Assembly: GCA_014529385.2 (NCBI GenBank)
Contig: CM043942.1
Span: 21,810,991-21,874,990 of the forward strand
From: Adiantum capillus-veneris
Taxonomy: Eukaryota > Streptophyta > Polypodiopsida > Polypodiales > Pteridaceae
Direction of reading: 5' to 3'
DNA length: 64,000 bases
Both the position numbers and the translations under genes were made by a program. The stretch's first letter is position 1. Each line of letters starts with the position of its first letter. The notes under the pieces are model-generated. The model saw only the letters and a program-made list of their open reading frames with translations, had not been told where the DNA came from and searched no databases. This document shows, piece by piece, positions 23,501 to 35,103 of this stretch.

Positions 23501-24577
23501 GCATGGTACCATAAATTCCACAAGTTTATGCTTTCTCAAGGCTACAAACGTAGTGAGTTCGATCACTGTCTATATACAAAGAAGGCTAAGGATGGTAGTT
23601 GGCTGATCCTTATTTTGTATGTGGATGACATGTTCATTGCTGGCAAGCACTTGGAAGAAATTTCAGCTTTGAAGGCAAAGATGGCAAAATCGTTTGATAT
23701 GAAAGACATGGGTGAGGCAAGTCATATACTTGGTATGCGCATTGAGAGAGACAGATCAAAGAAGTTGATTTGGTTATCTCAAAAAGAGTATATTGACAAG
23801 GTTTTGCAACGTTTCAATATGGAGAAGGGAAAGGCATTGAGTGTTGCATTGCCACCATATGTGAAACTTAGCAAACAAGATTGTCGGGTGTCTGAGGAAG
23901 AACAGACTGAAATGGATAAGATTCCATATGCGTCTGTAGTGGGTAGTTTGATGTATGCAATGATTGTTACTCTCCCAGACATTGCATTTGTAGTGGGAGT
24001 AGTAAGTCGATACATGTCAAACCCAGGCAAGAAACATTGGGAGGCAGTGAAAGGAATATTGAGATACCTAAAAGCTACAAAGAGTATGCGTATACGCTAT
24101 GGGAGTTAGGAGCTAAGTGTAAAGGGTTTTACAGACTCAGATTATGCAGGTGACTTAGACAACCGAAGGTCTACGTCAGGGTATGTCTTTACATTGGCTG
24201 GTGGAGCAGTATCATGGCGTTCTAGATTACAAGATTGTGTTACTCAGTCTACTACAGAGGGTGAATATGTTGCAGCATCAGAGGCATGCAAAGAATCAAT
24301 CTGGCTTAATCGACTAGTAACAGATTTGGGAATCAAAGAAGAGATGCCTATGTTATATTGTGATAGTCAAAGTGCTATACAATTGGCTCGCAATCCAGTT
24401 TATCACTCAAAGACAAAGCATGTGGATGTGAAGTATCATTTCATCAGGGAAATGCTCGAGGATAAGCAACTTCAGCTTGTCAAAGTTCACACCATAGAAA
24501 ATCCTGCTGATCTACTTACAAAAGGACTTCCCTCAGAGAGCTTTGCGCATTTTTGCAAGCAGTTAGGTGTAGGGTAG
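20597..24577 (+). pseudogene. Copia A gag-pol polyprotein, five in-frame TAG stops
   Basis: The frame is continuous for 1326 codons with TAG at codons 598, 625, 850, 940 and 1171, and no frameshift. Gag starts MAGSQDAALYNIKKLDGTNF. A zinc knuckle follows at 235-248 (CYHCGKKGH, last Cys replaced by Tyr). The protease has DSGA at 319. The integrase has H447, H452 and C478, but the fourth ligand is Phe481; its catalytic triad D508, D571, E607 is intact with 35-residue spacing. The reverse transcriptase has YVDD at 1008. The RNase H region has TEGEYVAASEA and ends in ADLLTKGLP. The start is the first ATG of the frame and is shared with the second copy. At three of the five stops the second copy has CAG. 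Confidence 0.93.
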
Positions 24578-24655
24578 TACATCACTTCTCTACATCTCTT
24601 GTATATTAGCTTGTATAGTAGCTTCTCTCACACTTAAAGTACCACATTGGACTTT

Positions 24656-24666
24656 AAGTGGGAGGT
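24656..24666 (+). other. Copia A polypurine tract
   Basis: TAAGTGGGAGGT-type purine-rich sequence ends immediately before the 3' LTR. Confidence 0.8.
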
Positions 24667-24858
24667 TGTTGGGGTATAAATCCCAATGTGGTCGCCCAGG
24701 TAAGTGGGCGGGCCACCAGGTATGTACACATATTCTTTTGTAAAAACCTAATAAGAACTCACTATGCTCTACACATTACAGTAGAGCGAGTTCACCATAT
24801 CGTCGTGCTCTTCTTCTCGCACTCTCTCTCGCGTCGCACTTTCGCTCGTACTTCTTCA
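24667..24858 (+). repeat. Copia A 3' LTR
   Basis: 192 bp, pairs with 19318-19509. Confidence 0.95.
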
Positions 24859-24863
24859 ACAAA
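24859..24863. repeat. Copia A target-site duplication, right
   Basis: ACAAA, identical to 19313-19317. Confidence 0.9.
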
Positions 24864-25139
24864 AATATAGACATCCAAATTAAGGTTGTACCTAATGAGA
24901 AGCAAAATAAAAGGATTTACTGAAGCGTTTATCTCGGCCAACCTAAGAGGACCTAAAATTCTACAAATTACACGTTGAAATTGCAAATTAGTACTAAAAA
25001 ATTATGTGTGCCTTTTGCCTTGCAATGGGAATGAAAGGATCATACAAATTCTTGTGATTCATGCAAACTACTCGACTATGCTAAAGGTTGAACCTACACA
25101 AAAAGATACACAAGCCCTCCTCTTTGGGGGCACCAAAAT
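24864..25139 (-). other. Tat-1 leader and possible primer-binding site
   Basis: The remaining Tat-1 leader lies between the Copia A insertion and the 5' LTR. On the minus strand TGGTGCCCCCAAAGA (25121-25135) begins four bases after the LTR end and is the best primer-binding candidate. The tRNA is not identified. Confidence 0.5.
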
Positions 25140-27712
25140 TGAGGCGTTCCGGGACGAGCAACAAGAGAGGCGACCTCTAAACACCCCTCAAGGCTCTCGT
25201 GCTGCTCAATTGGGGCTGGGGCGACCACAAGCACAACACAACAACACATCCACAACCAAATCCAAACAAGATAGGGGCACCACCTAGTTATCATATGCGA
25301 ACTAAGATGCAAGAGAGATTTGTCACAACCGAGAAGATGCGCCACAAAACATACACAAGCAACCTCACACCAAGACACACACAAAATGGACTTGAGAGAG
25401 CAAAAGCAAAGAGAAGAGAGAGAGGAATGGATCTTGCCTAATACCTTATTTGTGACTTGCAAAAGGAGATGGCTCGTTATGATGCTATCATAGAGCTTGT
25501 ACAAAACTAACTCAATGCTTAGTGAATGCTAAACATTGCCAACACACACACATTGTCTTAGGGTGCGGGAGACCTCTCACCACAATACCCTCTTACAATG
25601 GACACAAAATTGGCAATGAATACACACTAAAAAACTTTCTAAAACAAGATCAACTGATAAAAACTCAAAATACACAAGTCACCTTGAATTCACCAAACCG
25701 TATTGCACAAATGGAAGGACGAAGATTTGAATGTCGAACCACGCCTTTGATGCACCAAACCTCAATTTATTGATGATGGAGGGGCATATATAATAGTGGT
25801 TTTGAGATTTTTTGAACTCACGCTCTCTCACTTGCAATGTGTAGCTTGAAAGCTTCTCTCACACCAAAAGTGAAGCTCACAAAGTGGTTGCTACGCCTAA
25901 GTCTCTCCTCACGCATAGAGTGTTGGGGTGCTATGTGAGATATTGGAGCTTGTTTTACAAGAAGTAGAGGGGCCTATTTATAGGTCGGAGACCTTTCAGT
26001 AAGATTATTGGAAATCCTAATTTACAAGCTAACAAATCAGGATGATGATTTTTTAATGAATATCAAAACATTGCGGGACTTCTTTGTCTGCTTGAGTCAT
26101 GGATGTGGGCTCAAAGAGAACATTATTGATGGTAGATAAGGTGAAAGTAGAGTTTTAAGGAATGAGAGAGAGAGAGAGAGATTTACTATGCACATGTCTT
26201 GAGGTGAGGTGTGTTTTATGGTTAGGTCAATGGCTATTTTGTGTTAGTATGTTAGTGGTTAGTGTTAGTAATCACTAGAAAGTTAATGTTATATTTACAA
26301 TGGGTAGAATGGGGTGGATGGTTGAATGAAGTGAGGAAATCCTTGTGATGGTGAAGCTTGAAGAAGGACTTACTTGTCTAGGTTCTCAAAATGACTATCG
26401 ATCCTCTTCGTCTTATTCTCTCCTTTATGCCACCGTCGTCAAGGTTGATTATTGCGATGAAAATGAAAATTCGGTTGATGAAATCTTTCAATTTGCAGAG
26501 GTTAAACATGGTTTACATGCTGAATTTTATGTATATAGACAGGGGTAAGATGGAATTGTACTTTGGAAGTAATAGAGAGAGGCATAGAGATGGTGTATGT
26601 ACATGTAGAGCTCATATGAGAGCTGTGGAAGTAAGAGGGGAGGTTAATGGTGAAGAAGGTGAGAGAAACCATGGAAGGTGCAGGTTTGAATGAGGGATTG
26701 AGAGGAATGAGTGTGTGTGTGTGTGTGTGTGTGTGTGGAAGTGGGAAAGGAGGTGAGAGAAGACTATGGGTTACTTTGTGAGAAAAATGGGCAGATTAGG
26801 GTCCACTCAAAAAATGCTATCTCACCGGTGGTAGCTTTAAAAATCATGAAAAAATTTGAGGTGATTATTCAGCATATGGGCTACATTTTCTTTGTTGACA
26901 ATATCTTCAAACTCTGAGCGGAGATAGGCGTCAAAAATCTCACGAAAAAACCTGTTTTTTATGCTGCAAAATTCTTTTAGGGACTCACTCCTTTGTTGAA
27001 TTTGCACAATGCATCCAAGAGGGAGCCCCTCCTTTGTCATATCATGATACAAAGCATCCAAGTTATCTTTACACATGCATGGAGGAGGATTATTGATGAA
27101 ATAAGAAATATATACATGGTGGGACTAGTGTATGGACCATTCATGGATTTTAGCTCAATGAGCACATAATGTTAGAATTATGAGTATATAATAAGAAAAA
27201 TACGAAAGAATTATGGATATGAGAAAAGATATTGAAATCAACGTGATTAAGAAAGTAGAAATCAATTTTTTGTTTTCCCGAGGGTGAGGGTGAAAATGTG
27301 GGGGTGATTTGTATAAAAGAAAATTATGAGGTTAGAGTATGTACACATTGACAAAAAATATACTTATGGTGCAAGAGGATGAAAGAAGGTGTACATACAC
27401 TTAATAAAACACACACCTAGGTATAAATATTTAAATAAAATATCAAAAAAATTCTAGAAATCCCTATATTTAGGCCATATACAATGAAATATTTACACAC
27501 AAAAAAGACCATAATATGCTTTTTTTTATTTTTTGGCTTAACTAGCCCAATGACTAGCTAATTGAGGGTTTCTAAGGAGACATGGAGAATGTCCCCTAAC
27601 TCACACACACCTATGTACAGTGAAAGGGTGAAGATAACCACAATGTTTGAGTGATTTGATAGGGTGAGGTAGCTCACTATAACAATTTTGAATAGCCGAC
27701 AAACGGCTATCA
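25140..27712 (-). repeat. Tat-1 5' LTR (2.57 kb)
   Basis: Same orientation and content as 12868-15483, with small insertions and deletions. TATA box CTATAAATAG is on the minus strand at 25974-25983. A (GT)n tract lies near 26710. Confidence 0.85.
25974..25983 (-). promoter_or_regulatory. LTR TATA box, Tat-1 5' LTR
   Basis: CTATAAATAG followed by GCCCCTCTAC on the minus strand; conserved in both Tat-1 LTRs. Confidence 0.6.
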
Positions 27713-29672
27713 CTGGCACATGAGTAAAGGGAAGTGCCATGCCTTGAGGGCATGATCAGTCGAAAAAGGGGAGTAAGCCCAAAGCTTTGTGGAAAGCTTC
27801 AAGCTTCTCACGAGACAATGCCTTTGTGAAAAGATCTGCAAGGTTATCCTGTGTTGGCACATAAGCCAAGCTGATCTCTCCTACTGAGAACCTCTCCCTG
27901 ACATAGTGGTAATGCACCTCAATGTGCTTTGTGCGAGCATGAAAAACTGGGTTCCTTGCAACTGCCAATGCACTCTGACTGTCAGTGTAGATAGTGTTGG
28001 CAGTGTTCTATCCAACACCCAAATCATCCATAAGGCATCTGAGCCATACACACTCAACCGTAGTTGTGAAGACTGCCTTATACTCAGCCTCACAACTCGA
28101 AGTGGCCACAGTAGGTTGCCTCTTGCTCAACCATGATATACATGAACTGCCAAGCATGAAACAGAAACTGTGTGTCAAAACAACCAGCCCAATCTGAGTC
28201 CGAAAAATCATGTATGTCAGGCGGCAATGACCCCCCGTTGGGATAAAACAAGCCAAGATGTAAAGTGCCACTAAGGTAGTGAAAAATCCTCTTGACAGCC
28301 TGTCAATGCTTAGACCCTGGGCTATGCATAAATCTCTAACCTGTGAGATTGAAAACTAAATATCCGGCCTCGTGTTGCATACATAAATGAGGCAGCCAAT
28401 AGCATTTTGGTAAAGAGTGACATCAGCAGGATCACCAGCATCATGTAGACTCAACTTCAAACCTGTTTCCATGGGAGTGGCAATAGGTTTGAAATACTCA
28501 AGTCCAAACTTACATAGCAATGTCTCTATGTAACTTTTCTGACACAATCCAATACCACCATCACATTGCTTAAACTGTATACCCAGATAATGATGCAATA
28601 GCCCCAAATCTTTCATCTTGAAAGTAGCATTCAAATCAGCCTTAAACTCAGTAATATGTCTCTCATTTGCTCCAATGATCAACAAATCATCTACATAAAG
28701 AACCACAATGAGAAGTACATCCCCCTCACGCTTTGCATACAATGTGCTTTCTGTTGGACTGTTACGAAAGCTTTGTTTGACCAAATAAGTGTCAGCTTTC
28801 TCATACCAAGCACGAGGAGATTGCTTCAACCCACACAAACACTTCTTACATCTGCACACTCTATCCTCTTGTCCTTTCTTGACAAAACCGCAAGGCTGCA
28901 TTACATAAACTTCCTCAAACATGTCAGCATTCAAGAAAGCGGTAACAATGTCTGATTGATGTACATCCCAACCAAAATGAGTTGCCAATGCACATAGAAA
29001 ATGCACAGTAGTCATATGACAAGTGGGAGAAAAAGTCTCTTCATAATCTATGCCTTTTTGTTGTGCATAACCCTTTGCAACAAGTCGAGCCTTATGGCGA
29101 TCGATCTCACCATCCGGCTTGCGTTTCAACTTGTAAACCCACTTCATACCAATGGCCTTTTTTCCAGGAGGCAAATCACATAAAGTCCATGTGTCATTTT
29201 CCATAAGTGCATCATATTCTGATTGCATGGCAACCATCCAATTTTTTGAATTTTGTGCTTCATCAAAAGAAAGAGGTTCCTCAACATCATGTAAGCTAGA
29301 CACAGCCAAAGCGTAACAATCTGATGCATAAGATGCATGGTGAGAGCCTAAACGAGTACGACTAGACAAAGGTGCATCCAATTTACTGTCACGCAATGTA
29401 TACATCAGCCATTTTGGCATACCTCTAGCCTGCTCATTTTCAGCCTTTTCCTCATCAAGTACATCTTGTACATCTGCATCAGTAATAGGCTCATCTATAA
29501 CATTTTCTAAAACCCCCATAGGCTGTACATTTTCCTCATTTGAATTTACATTTGAACTTCCACCACTGAAAAGAGGCAACAAAGTGTCATAAATGTCCTG
29601 TGAGGTTACATTATTGTCTCTAGTACATGCACCAAGGGTTGAACAGAATCTTCCACAAACACTACATCCCAT
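27713..29672 (-). pseudogene. Copia B reverse transcriptase and RNase H
   Basis: A 438-codon frame (28356-29672) covers the integrase-RT linker and RT: ENDTWTLCDLPPGKKAIGMKW, then KARLVAKGYAQQKGIDYEET, then YVDD in VVLYVDDLLIIG. After TAG at 28356 the rest continues in shifting frames: SCEAEYKAVFTTTVECVWL (28008-28271) and ARNPVFHARTKHIEVHYHYV, ADLFTKALSREK (27756-27968), which are the RNase H and C-terminus. The RT catalytic motif is intact, but the 3' part has several breaks. The left edge is the Tat-1 insertion. Confidence 0.88.
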
Positions 29673-29779
29673 GAAACCAAAATACGCTTTGTTTGCGGAT
29701 AATACAACCTGTAACCTTTGCTTTCAGCACTATAACCAACAAAAATACATTTGACACCCTTATCATTCAATTTTTTGCG

Positions 29780-31041
29780 CTATGTTTGTGGCACCAAAGC
29801 ATATGCCAAACAACCAAAAACACGCATGTGCTCAATAGAAGGTTTTCTATCATGCCATGCTTCATATGGAGTGTTAGACTGCAGAGATTTTGTAGAACAC
29901 CTGTTAAGTACATAAGTGGCAAACATGATGGCCTCAAGCCAAAAAGAATGCGGCAAAGCTTGACTTTTGACCATACATCGTGCCATTTCCATAAGTGACG
30001 TTCTTTTCCTCTCAGCTACACCATTTTGCTGAGCCATGTAAGGCACTGTACATTGGTGTTTTATCCCATGACTAGCCAGAAATGCATTAAATTCATGAGA
30101 CATATACTTCCCCCCTCGATCGGAATGGAGGGTGCCCATAGTACATTTCGAGACATTTTCAGCCATAGCCAAAAAAAAATTTGAAGCACATAAAAACTTT
30201 GGACTTTGCTTTAAGCGGAAATACCCATGCATGCCTGGAGTAATCATCAATGAAAGTCACAACGTATAGGTAATTGCCCAAGGACGGGGTTTGCATGGGC
30301 CCATAAACATCACTATACACAAGCTGCAACCTGCATGTGGCCCTAACTGAACCATCCTTTGGAAACTTAGAACGTTGCATTTTACCCAAAAGACAACCTT
30401 CACAAACATGTTTGACAGGTGCTTCAGGAGGTGGCAAAGAAGCAACCATATCAGATTTCTGCAAACGCAGCAAACTGGCAAAATTTATATGATCAAAGTG
30501 TGCATGCCAAAGTTTTGCATCTGAAATAGCCCTTGAATCTGCAACTGCATTTCCAAAATTTTGTTCACACTTGTCATACAAAGTGAGCTTATACAGCCCA
30601 CGGCACAAAAGCCCAGATGCAACAATTTCATCACCAAAACTGAGATCTTTATTGTACACCTGTGATCCACAAATTTGACTACAAGTCCAAGTCTAGCAAG
30701 TGCAGATACAGACAAAAGATTCTTCTTGATCCTAGGTACATAAAGTGCATCAACAAGTATAAAAGACTGTCATTTGTAGCAGTAAGCACTATCTTTCCAA
30801 CTCCTTGAACCGGATAAGAGGCATTGTTGGCACAAGTGACTGAATTCCCATGAGGGACAGACTCGAGAGAGGGGAATAATTCACGATGTGAGGTAATGTG
30901 ATTTGTAGAACCAATGTCAAAATACCACACATGTGAATCTGCAGCAACTGACATGCATGCATCATGGACAACAAGATTGTAAGTGCACTCTGCACTAAAA
31001 GCCCATTCTACATCAACATCAGCATCACAGTCTCCTTTCAT
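29780..31041 (-). pseudogene. Copia B protease and integrase
   Basis: The protease (30679-31041) has DIGST in WYFDIGSTNHIT, so the usual Ser after the catalytic Asp is Ile. The GAG-pre-integrase and integrase (30159-30659) show LWHAHFDHINFASL, CEGCLLGKMQR and LVYSDVYGPM with the first Asp. The core continues in another frame at 29780-30250 with LHSDRGGKYMS (second Asp) and QQNGVAERKR (Glu). At least two frameshifts separate these segments. The catalytic triad residues are still readable. Confidence 0.85.
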
Positions 31042-31990
31042 AGAAGACTCAATAATGGCTGATTGATAGTGGAACCACCCTCTTTCTTCTTAGCCTCTTT
31101 GGCCTTCAACTTAGGACACTGCTTGATCAAGTGGTCATTAGCTTTACAATAATGGCATTTTTGTTCCTTATCACCAAAATTGCCAGACAAAGTACTGCCA
31201 GCAGAAGCATTCGGAACAGAAGTTTTGCCACTCGCAGCAAAACCATAAGAAGTGGCTACATTGCTTACCACCCTTTCTTTGAGAAGCAATAAAAGCCTGT
31301 TCAACTGCACGCTGTCTATCTTGTTTTTTCTGGAAAGTGACTCTTGCAATAGCAATGTGCATAATGCATCAAACTTGACAACTTCAAGATTTCCTTGGGT
31401 CATAAGTCTCCAAGTACTAGCAAAAGTCTGGTAAGAATCTGGTAAGGCATCAAGAACAGTCTGCACAAGGAAACTGTCTAAAATGACTTCACCTGCAGAA
31501 ATAAGTTGCTCATTGATATCCTTGACACCAGCAAGGAAATTGTCCATATCATCTTCCTCATGCATAATCTTCTACTCCAGCTCTTTACACAACAAAGCAA
31601 TTTTAGTCTCATTGCGACTTGCATAAAGACCAGCCAAAATATCCCAAGCCTGTTTTGCATATTTTGCTAAACGAATGTGCGGAACAATGGTGTGCTTCAC
31701 AGACAATGCAATCAATGCATGAGCCTACGCATCCTTTACATCCCAACAAGATTGTTCTTTTGTAGGCAAAACAACTCTAATAGCAGCAATCCTTGCAACA
31801 AGACCTGCCACATCCTCAACATCGCCTGCATCCTCAAAACCAGGATGTACATCAATGCCTTGCACAATAGTCCAGATGCCCTTTGACAGAAGAACATGCT
31901 GCATCATGTAGCCCACATAGGGTAATTGTCCCCATCCAATCTGTTCTCAGCAGCAAACATCTTGAACACATCTGTGTTGTTGTCAGCCAT
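31038..31990 (-). pseudogene. Copia B gag
   Basis: Start codon at 31990 (MADNNTDVFKMFAAENRLDG). A one-base loss near 31917 shifts the frame to YMMQHVLLSKGIWTIVQGI. TAG then interrupts it after KDA (31725) and after LCKELE (about 31572). The last piece (31038-31565) has the Gag helix ALPDSYQTFASTW and a zinc knuckle CHYCKANDHLIKQC with all four ligands. The two TAG stops lie where glutamine would suit the family. Confidence 0.82.
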
Positions 31991-32350
31991 GGTAAATGTT
32001 GCACCTGATTTGAAAACTGTCCAAAAAGGGGAGAAGCAAAGCGGGAACAACACGTGCTATATAGCACAAACCGTAGACGACTGTAAGGCACCTGCTATGT
32101 AGAAAATAGCACTGACAAAAATTCTGCACAAAATGATGAAATAGCATGTTCAGTACTGCCTGTAGTGGAGACGGAGGCCAAAATGAGCCCGGATCAAAAA
32201 CTCAGCAAACTAAGCTCTAATACCTTTCCCAAAATTTTGTCAACTTGCGAATGCTCGCCAAACCACACTAAAATCAAAGAAAGTGAGGAGGCATGTGCTG
32301 GAGCAGCTGGCGACTGAGCCTGGAAGGATGCAACCTGCTCTAATATCGAT
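31991..32350 (-). other. Copia B leader with degenerate primer-binding site
   Basis: On the minus strand CGATATTAGAGC (32337-32348) lies right after the LTR and matches the initiator Met-tRNA site at 9 of 12 bases. A closer match, AGGTATTAGAGC, lies further in at 32213-32224. No gene is seen in the leader. Confidence 0.6.
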
Positions 32351-32577
32351 TGTTGGAATTAGGGTTGCAAGGAAACGCACACAACTTGGAGAACATGAAG
32401 GAAGCTTAAGGAACACAATAGAGAGTGTATTACTTAGTGTGCAGTGGAAAGATGGATATCCCTAGAGTGATGGGCATATATACAATGGACGAGGAAAAAA
32501 ACCTCCTAAAGAGGGAAAAAATGCCCCGGTGGTCCTAGTGTGTTCACACACATCACTACCACATGTATATGATAACA
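32351..32577 (-). repeat. Copia B 5' LTR
   Basis: 227 bp, TGTTGGAATT...GATAACA in plus orientation; pairs with 12605-12831. Confidence 0.9.
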
Positions 32578-32842
32578 CTCGTTTGAGCCACACGACACTG
32601 ATGCAATGAGGCATTCATGAGAGTTGGAGTCCTCATACAAGATTACTCTCCGACCAATTAAAGCATCATGTCACAGGTGTAATTTATGCCCCATGTCCGA
32701 AGTGAGTGGCAATATTGATTGGCATGTTTGGCATTACTCCACACTTTGATCCACCAAGAAGGTCTTGGTGCAACAATGATGGCAATACACTCAATTTCTC
32801 TTTGCAAAGCGCACTCGCTTTTGGCCCCTTTGATGTTTCTTC
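32578..32842. repeat. Dispersed repeat, continuation of the unit at 12398
   Basis: The stretch 32700-32850 resembles 12060-12170 (gtggcaatattgattgg, cccctttgatgtttcttcc). It continues after Gypsy D at 37472. No coding sequence is seen. Confidence 0.5.
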
Positions 32843-32847
32843 CTAAA
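32843..32847. repeat. Gypsy D target-site duplication, left
   Basis: CTAAA, repeated exactly at 37467-37471. Confidence 0.88.
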
Positions 32848-33748
32848 TGTAACAGGACTTGGTTTGAAGTGTTTTAGCAATAAATTTTGTTTTTCTAGGA
32901 AGTTTTGGCCGTTTTAAAGTTGGTCCACTGTGTAGAAGGATGTGTGGATTGTTTTTGTCCAATAAAATTTTTTGATCTGGAAGGCACTTTCTGGGTCATT
33001 TTTGAAGGTGTTAACGTGGGATTTTGGAAAAGTGATGTATGAAGCGATTGAAGCCTGTGTTATAAGGAACAACTTTGGTTCTCTGAGTCTTTAGAGATTC
33101 TGATGTTTTGATGCTCGTTGAGGAACAAAGATTAAGAAAAAAGTGAGATTTGCTGTTTTTGCATCATTTTTGTAGAAAATGCTGTTTTGCAGATTGATTT
33201 TTAGCAAATCAGAGCAGGCTATGGAAATTTTCCATCACATAGCCATCGAAGAGCGCAATGAGAGCAACAAGATTGTGTGAAACAGACTTGGGCTGTTTTG
33301 GCTCCGTTTGGGAGTTATGTTCAGTTAAAGACAGCTAAAAAAAAGTTTCAAAAATCTAACCTTTACGGATCGCTTCGCAATCACGTTCTTATTTTATTCT
33401 CACAGGTATACTTGGTGCGAAAGTCGAGTCGACCAAACGCCAAAAATAGAAAAGCGGTTATTTTGAGAGGTCGCATGCTTTTCGAGGAAAAGAAGGAAAA
33501 GAAAGACGGGTGGTGCGTTTGGGGATCATTCACAGATCTCCTCTTCTGCGAGTGCGAGTTCGAGTGAAACGCTGCATGCAAGCGGACTGAAGCTCAGGGG
33601 TGGTCGGGAGGTTCGAGCTCCGTACAACGGAGTGCACCCATATATTTTATTGCTCCTCTGTTGTATCAAACTCTGCAAAAATCCATCAATACAAAGATCT
33701 CTTTCTCTATCTTTTGATGTCTATCTCTATTATTCTGTTCCTGTGACA
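32848..33748 (+). repeat. Gypsy D 5' LTR (901 bp)
   Basis: Its 3' half (33306-33748) is repeated at 36983-37466. The left boundary is set by the CTAAA duplication and the TGT...ACA ends. Confidence 0.85.
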
Positions 33749-33750
33749 AT

Positions 33751-33762
33751 TGGTATCAGAGC
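33751..33762 (+). other. Gypsy D primer-binding site
   Basis: TGGTATCAGAGC, two bases after the LTR. Confidence 0.93.
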
Positions 33763-33780
33763 AAGCGATTGATTCTGGAC

Positions 33781-35100
33781 ATGGACGGATACGAGAAGAA
33801 GATAAAGGAGTAAGAAGACCTGATTCGGCGACTACGAGAAGATCTGGAAATTTCAAATCGGGAGCGTGTTGAGGCTCTGCGGGGCAAAGCAGCACCAGAG
33901 CCTGATATCTACGTGGAGCTTCATGGCGAACATGAAGACGAAAATCATGCTATTCCACCAGGAAACAATAATCATTGTGTCGGTGCTGGGGCACCTGGCG
34001 GTGGTGATGGTGGTGATGATGGAGATGGTGATGGTGGGAACGGTGGTGATGGACGTCGAGGTCATCAACACGAAAGAGAGCGGGATGACGGCGAAGCGGG
34101 AACTAATGAAAGGAGAGGACGAAGAAGGAGACGTGATGAAGAAGATGCAGATGAAGATTCTGAAAGGGCAGCTTTGTAGCAAGTCTTCAAGAAGGCAAAG
34201 ATTAACGAGTTTAATGGCATCGAGAAAACTGGCGAAGATCTCGAAGCATGGATTGAAGAGTTAGAAGATTATTTTGCATTGAAGAAGTTCTCTGAAGAAG
34301 CAAAGGCAAAGGTTGTAGTTGTTCATCTTCGACAAACCGCAAAGCTTTGGTGGAAAGCATACATTAAACAGGGAACAAAGGTTACTCCAATCACTTGGGA
34401 GGAATTTAAAACGCAAACGTATAAAAGATACTGTTCTCCACACTATGAAATGGATAAAAGATGGAGTTTTACAAGTTTCAGCAGCAACCTGAGGACGAAC
34501 CAAGTCTTACTGTACATGAGTATAAGGAGAAGTTTATGCGACTTCACAAGTATGCACCTGAAGTAGAAGGAGAGGCGTTGACAAACAAATTTATCGAAGG
34601 GCTGCGTAAAGATCTGTATTATCAAGTAAAGGGTGCGGGAGCTATCGATTTTTTGGATGCTATTGTGAAGGCCGAAAATTATGAGAAGAAGGTGAAGTAT
34701 GAGAGCCGCAACCCTACTCCAAGCAGAATTATATCTACCGGGCATAGAATGGAGAATAGGCCTTTTGAGACAAACACTGAATTTCCCCGAAGGAATTTTA
34801 CAAATAATTAGAGAAGACAACCTAATAATTTTTCAAATCAGAATCAGAATTTCAATCGAAATCAGAGTACAAATCAGAATGCTGTAAACAACCGCAATCA
34901 AAATTTGGGTCAGAATGATGCAAATCAGAATCAAAGAAGACGACAACCGCTGCGGTGGCAACATGATCCTCTTTTCTAGAACGAGCAAGGAAATTTCGGT
35001 TATGTTTTCGTTGCGGTGAGCAAGGTCACAAGACGTTAGAATATCCAAATAAGGAGATCGATCAGGTGGTTCTTGCACGAATGGAAGCCAATATGAAGCG
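33781..35100 (+). pseudogene. Gypsy D gag
   Basis: Starts MDGYEKKIKE, then TAA. A Gly/Asp/Arg-rich stretch follows. After TAG at 34177 comes the capsid-type segment NEFNGIEKTGEDLEAWIEEL, then LWWKAYIKQGTKVTPITWEE. A frameshift near 34455 leads to YKFQQQPEDEPSLTVHEYKE and YAPEVEGEALTNKFIEGLRK. An Asn/Gln/Arg-rich tail holds a zinc knuckle near 35010 in which the last Cys is Tyr (CFRCGEQGHKTLEY). The Gypsy retrotransposon Gag family is clear; the frame is broken at least four times. Confidence 0.8.
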
Positions 35101-35103
35101 GCA

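Larger units (their letters stand above)
19318..24858 (+). mobile_element. Copia A, complete Ty1/Copia element
   Basis: It has two 192-bp LTRs, a perfect 5-bp target duplication (ACAAA), a primer-binding site, a 1.07-kb leader, a single 1326-codon gag-pol frame and a polypurine tract. The LTRs differ at 7 of 192 positions by eye. It is inserted in the leader or early gag region of Tat-1 in the opposite orientation. A second copy (46594-56602) shares LTR, leader and coding sequence. It is structurally complete but silenced by five TAG stops. Confidence 0.95.
12868..27712 (-). mobile_element. Tat-1, a Tat-lineage Ty3/Gypsy element carrying Copia A
   Basis: Two long LTRs (12868-15483 and 25140-27712) of the same orientation bracket a minus-strand Gypsy interior (15484-19312 and 24864-25139) into which Copia A is inserted. 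Without Copia A it is about 9.3 kb. LTR ends read TGATAGCC...GCCTCA on the minus strand. The related copy at 47.9-54.3 kb shows two RNase H domains, the second of the archaeal type, which with multi-kilobase LTRs marks the Tat lineage of plants. Flanks give only a 4-bp near-match (CCAG/CTAG) as target duplication. Two internal deletions make it defective. Confidence 0.8.
12605..32577 (-). mobile_element. Copia B, split by the Tat-1 insertion
   Basis: Two LTRs of exactly 227 bp in the same orientation (12605-12831 and 32351-32577) bracket a minus-strand Copia polyprotein (27756-31990). Only 36 bp of its 3' internal sequence, including a polypurine tract (CCAGGGGGTATT on the minus strand), remain next to the left LTR before Tat-1 intervenes at 12868-27712. 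Excluding Tat-1, the element is about 5.1 kb, a normal Copia size. The flanking 5-mers (cacac and ctcgt) do not match, so no target duplication is seen. Confidence 0.8.

Noticed and set aside
12863-27717. Perfect target-site duplication for Tat-1
   Set aside because: Only a 4-bp near match (CTAG/CTGG) is present; the boundaries rest on the LTR ends instead.
12600-32582. Target-site duplication for Copia B
   Set aside because: The flanking pentamers (cacac and ctcgt) do not match, so I do not claim one, although LTR lengths agree exactly.
33913-34264. Gly/Asp-rich frame as an independent gene
   Set aside because: It lies within Gypsy D gag, between a TAA and a TAG in the same element frame, and has no separate signals.
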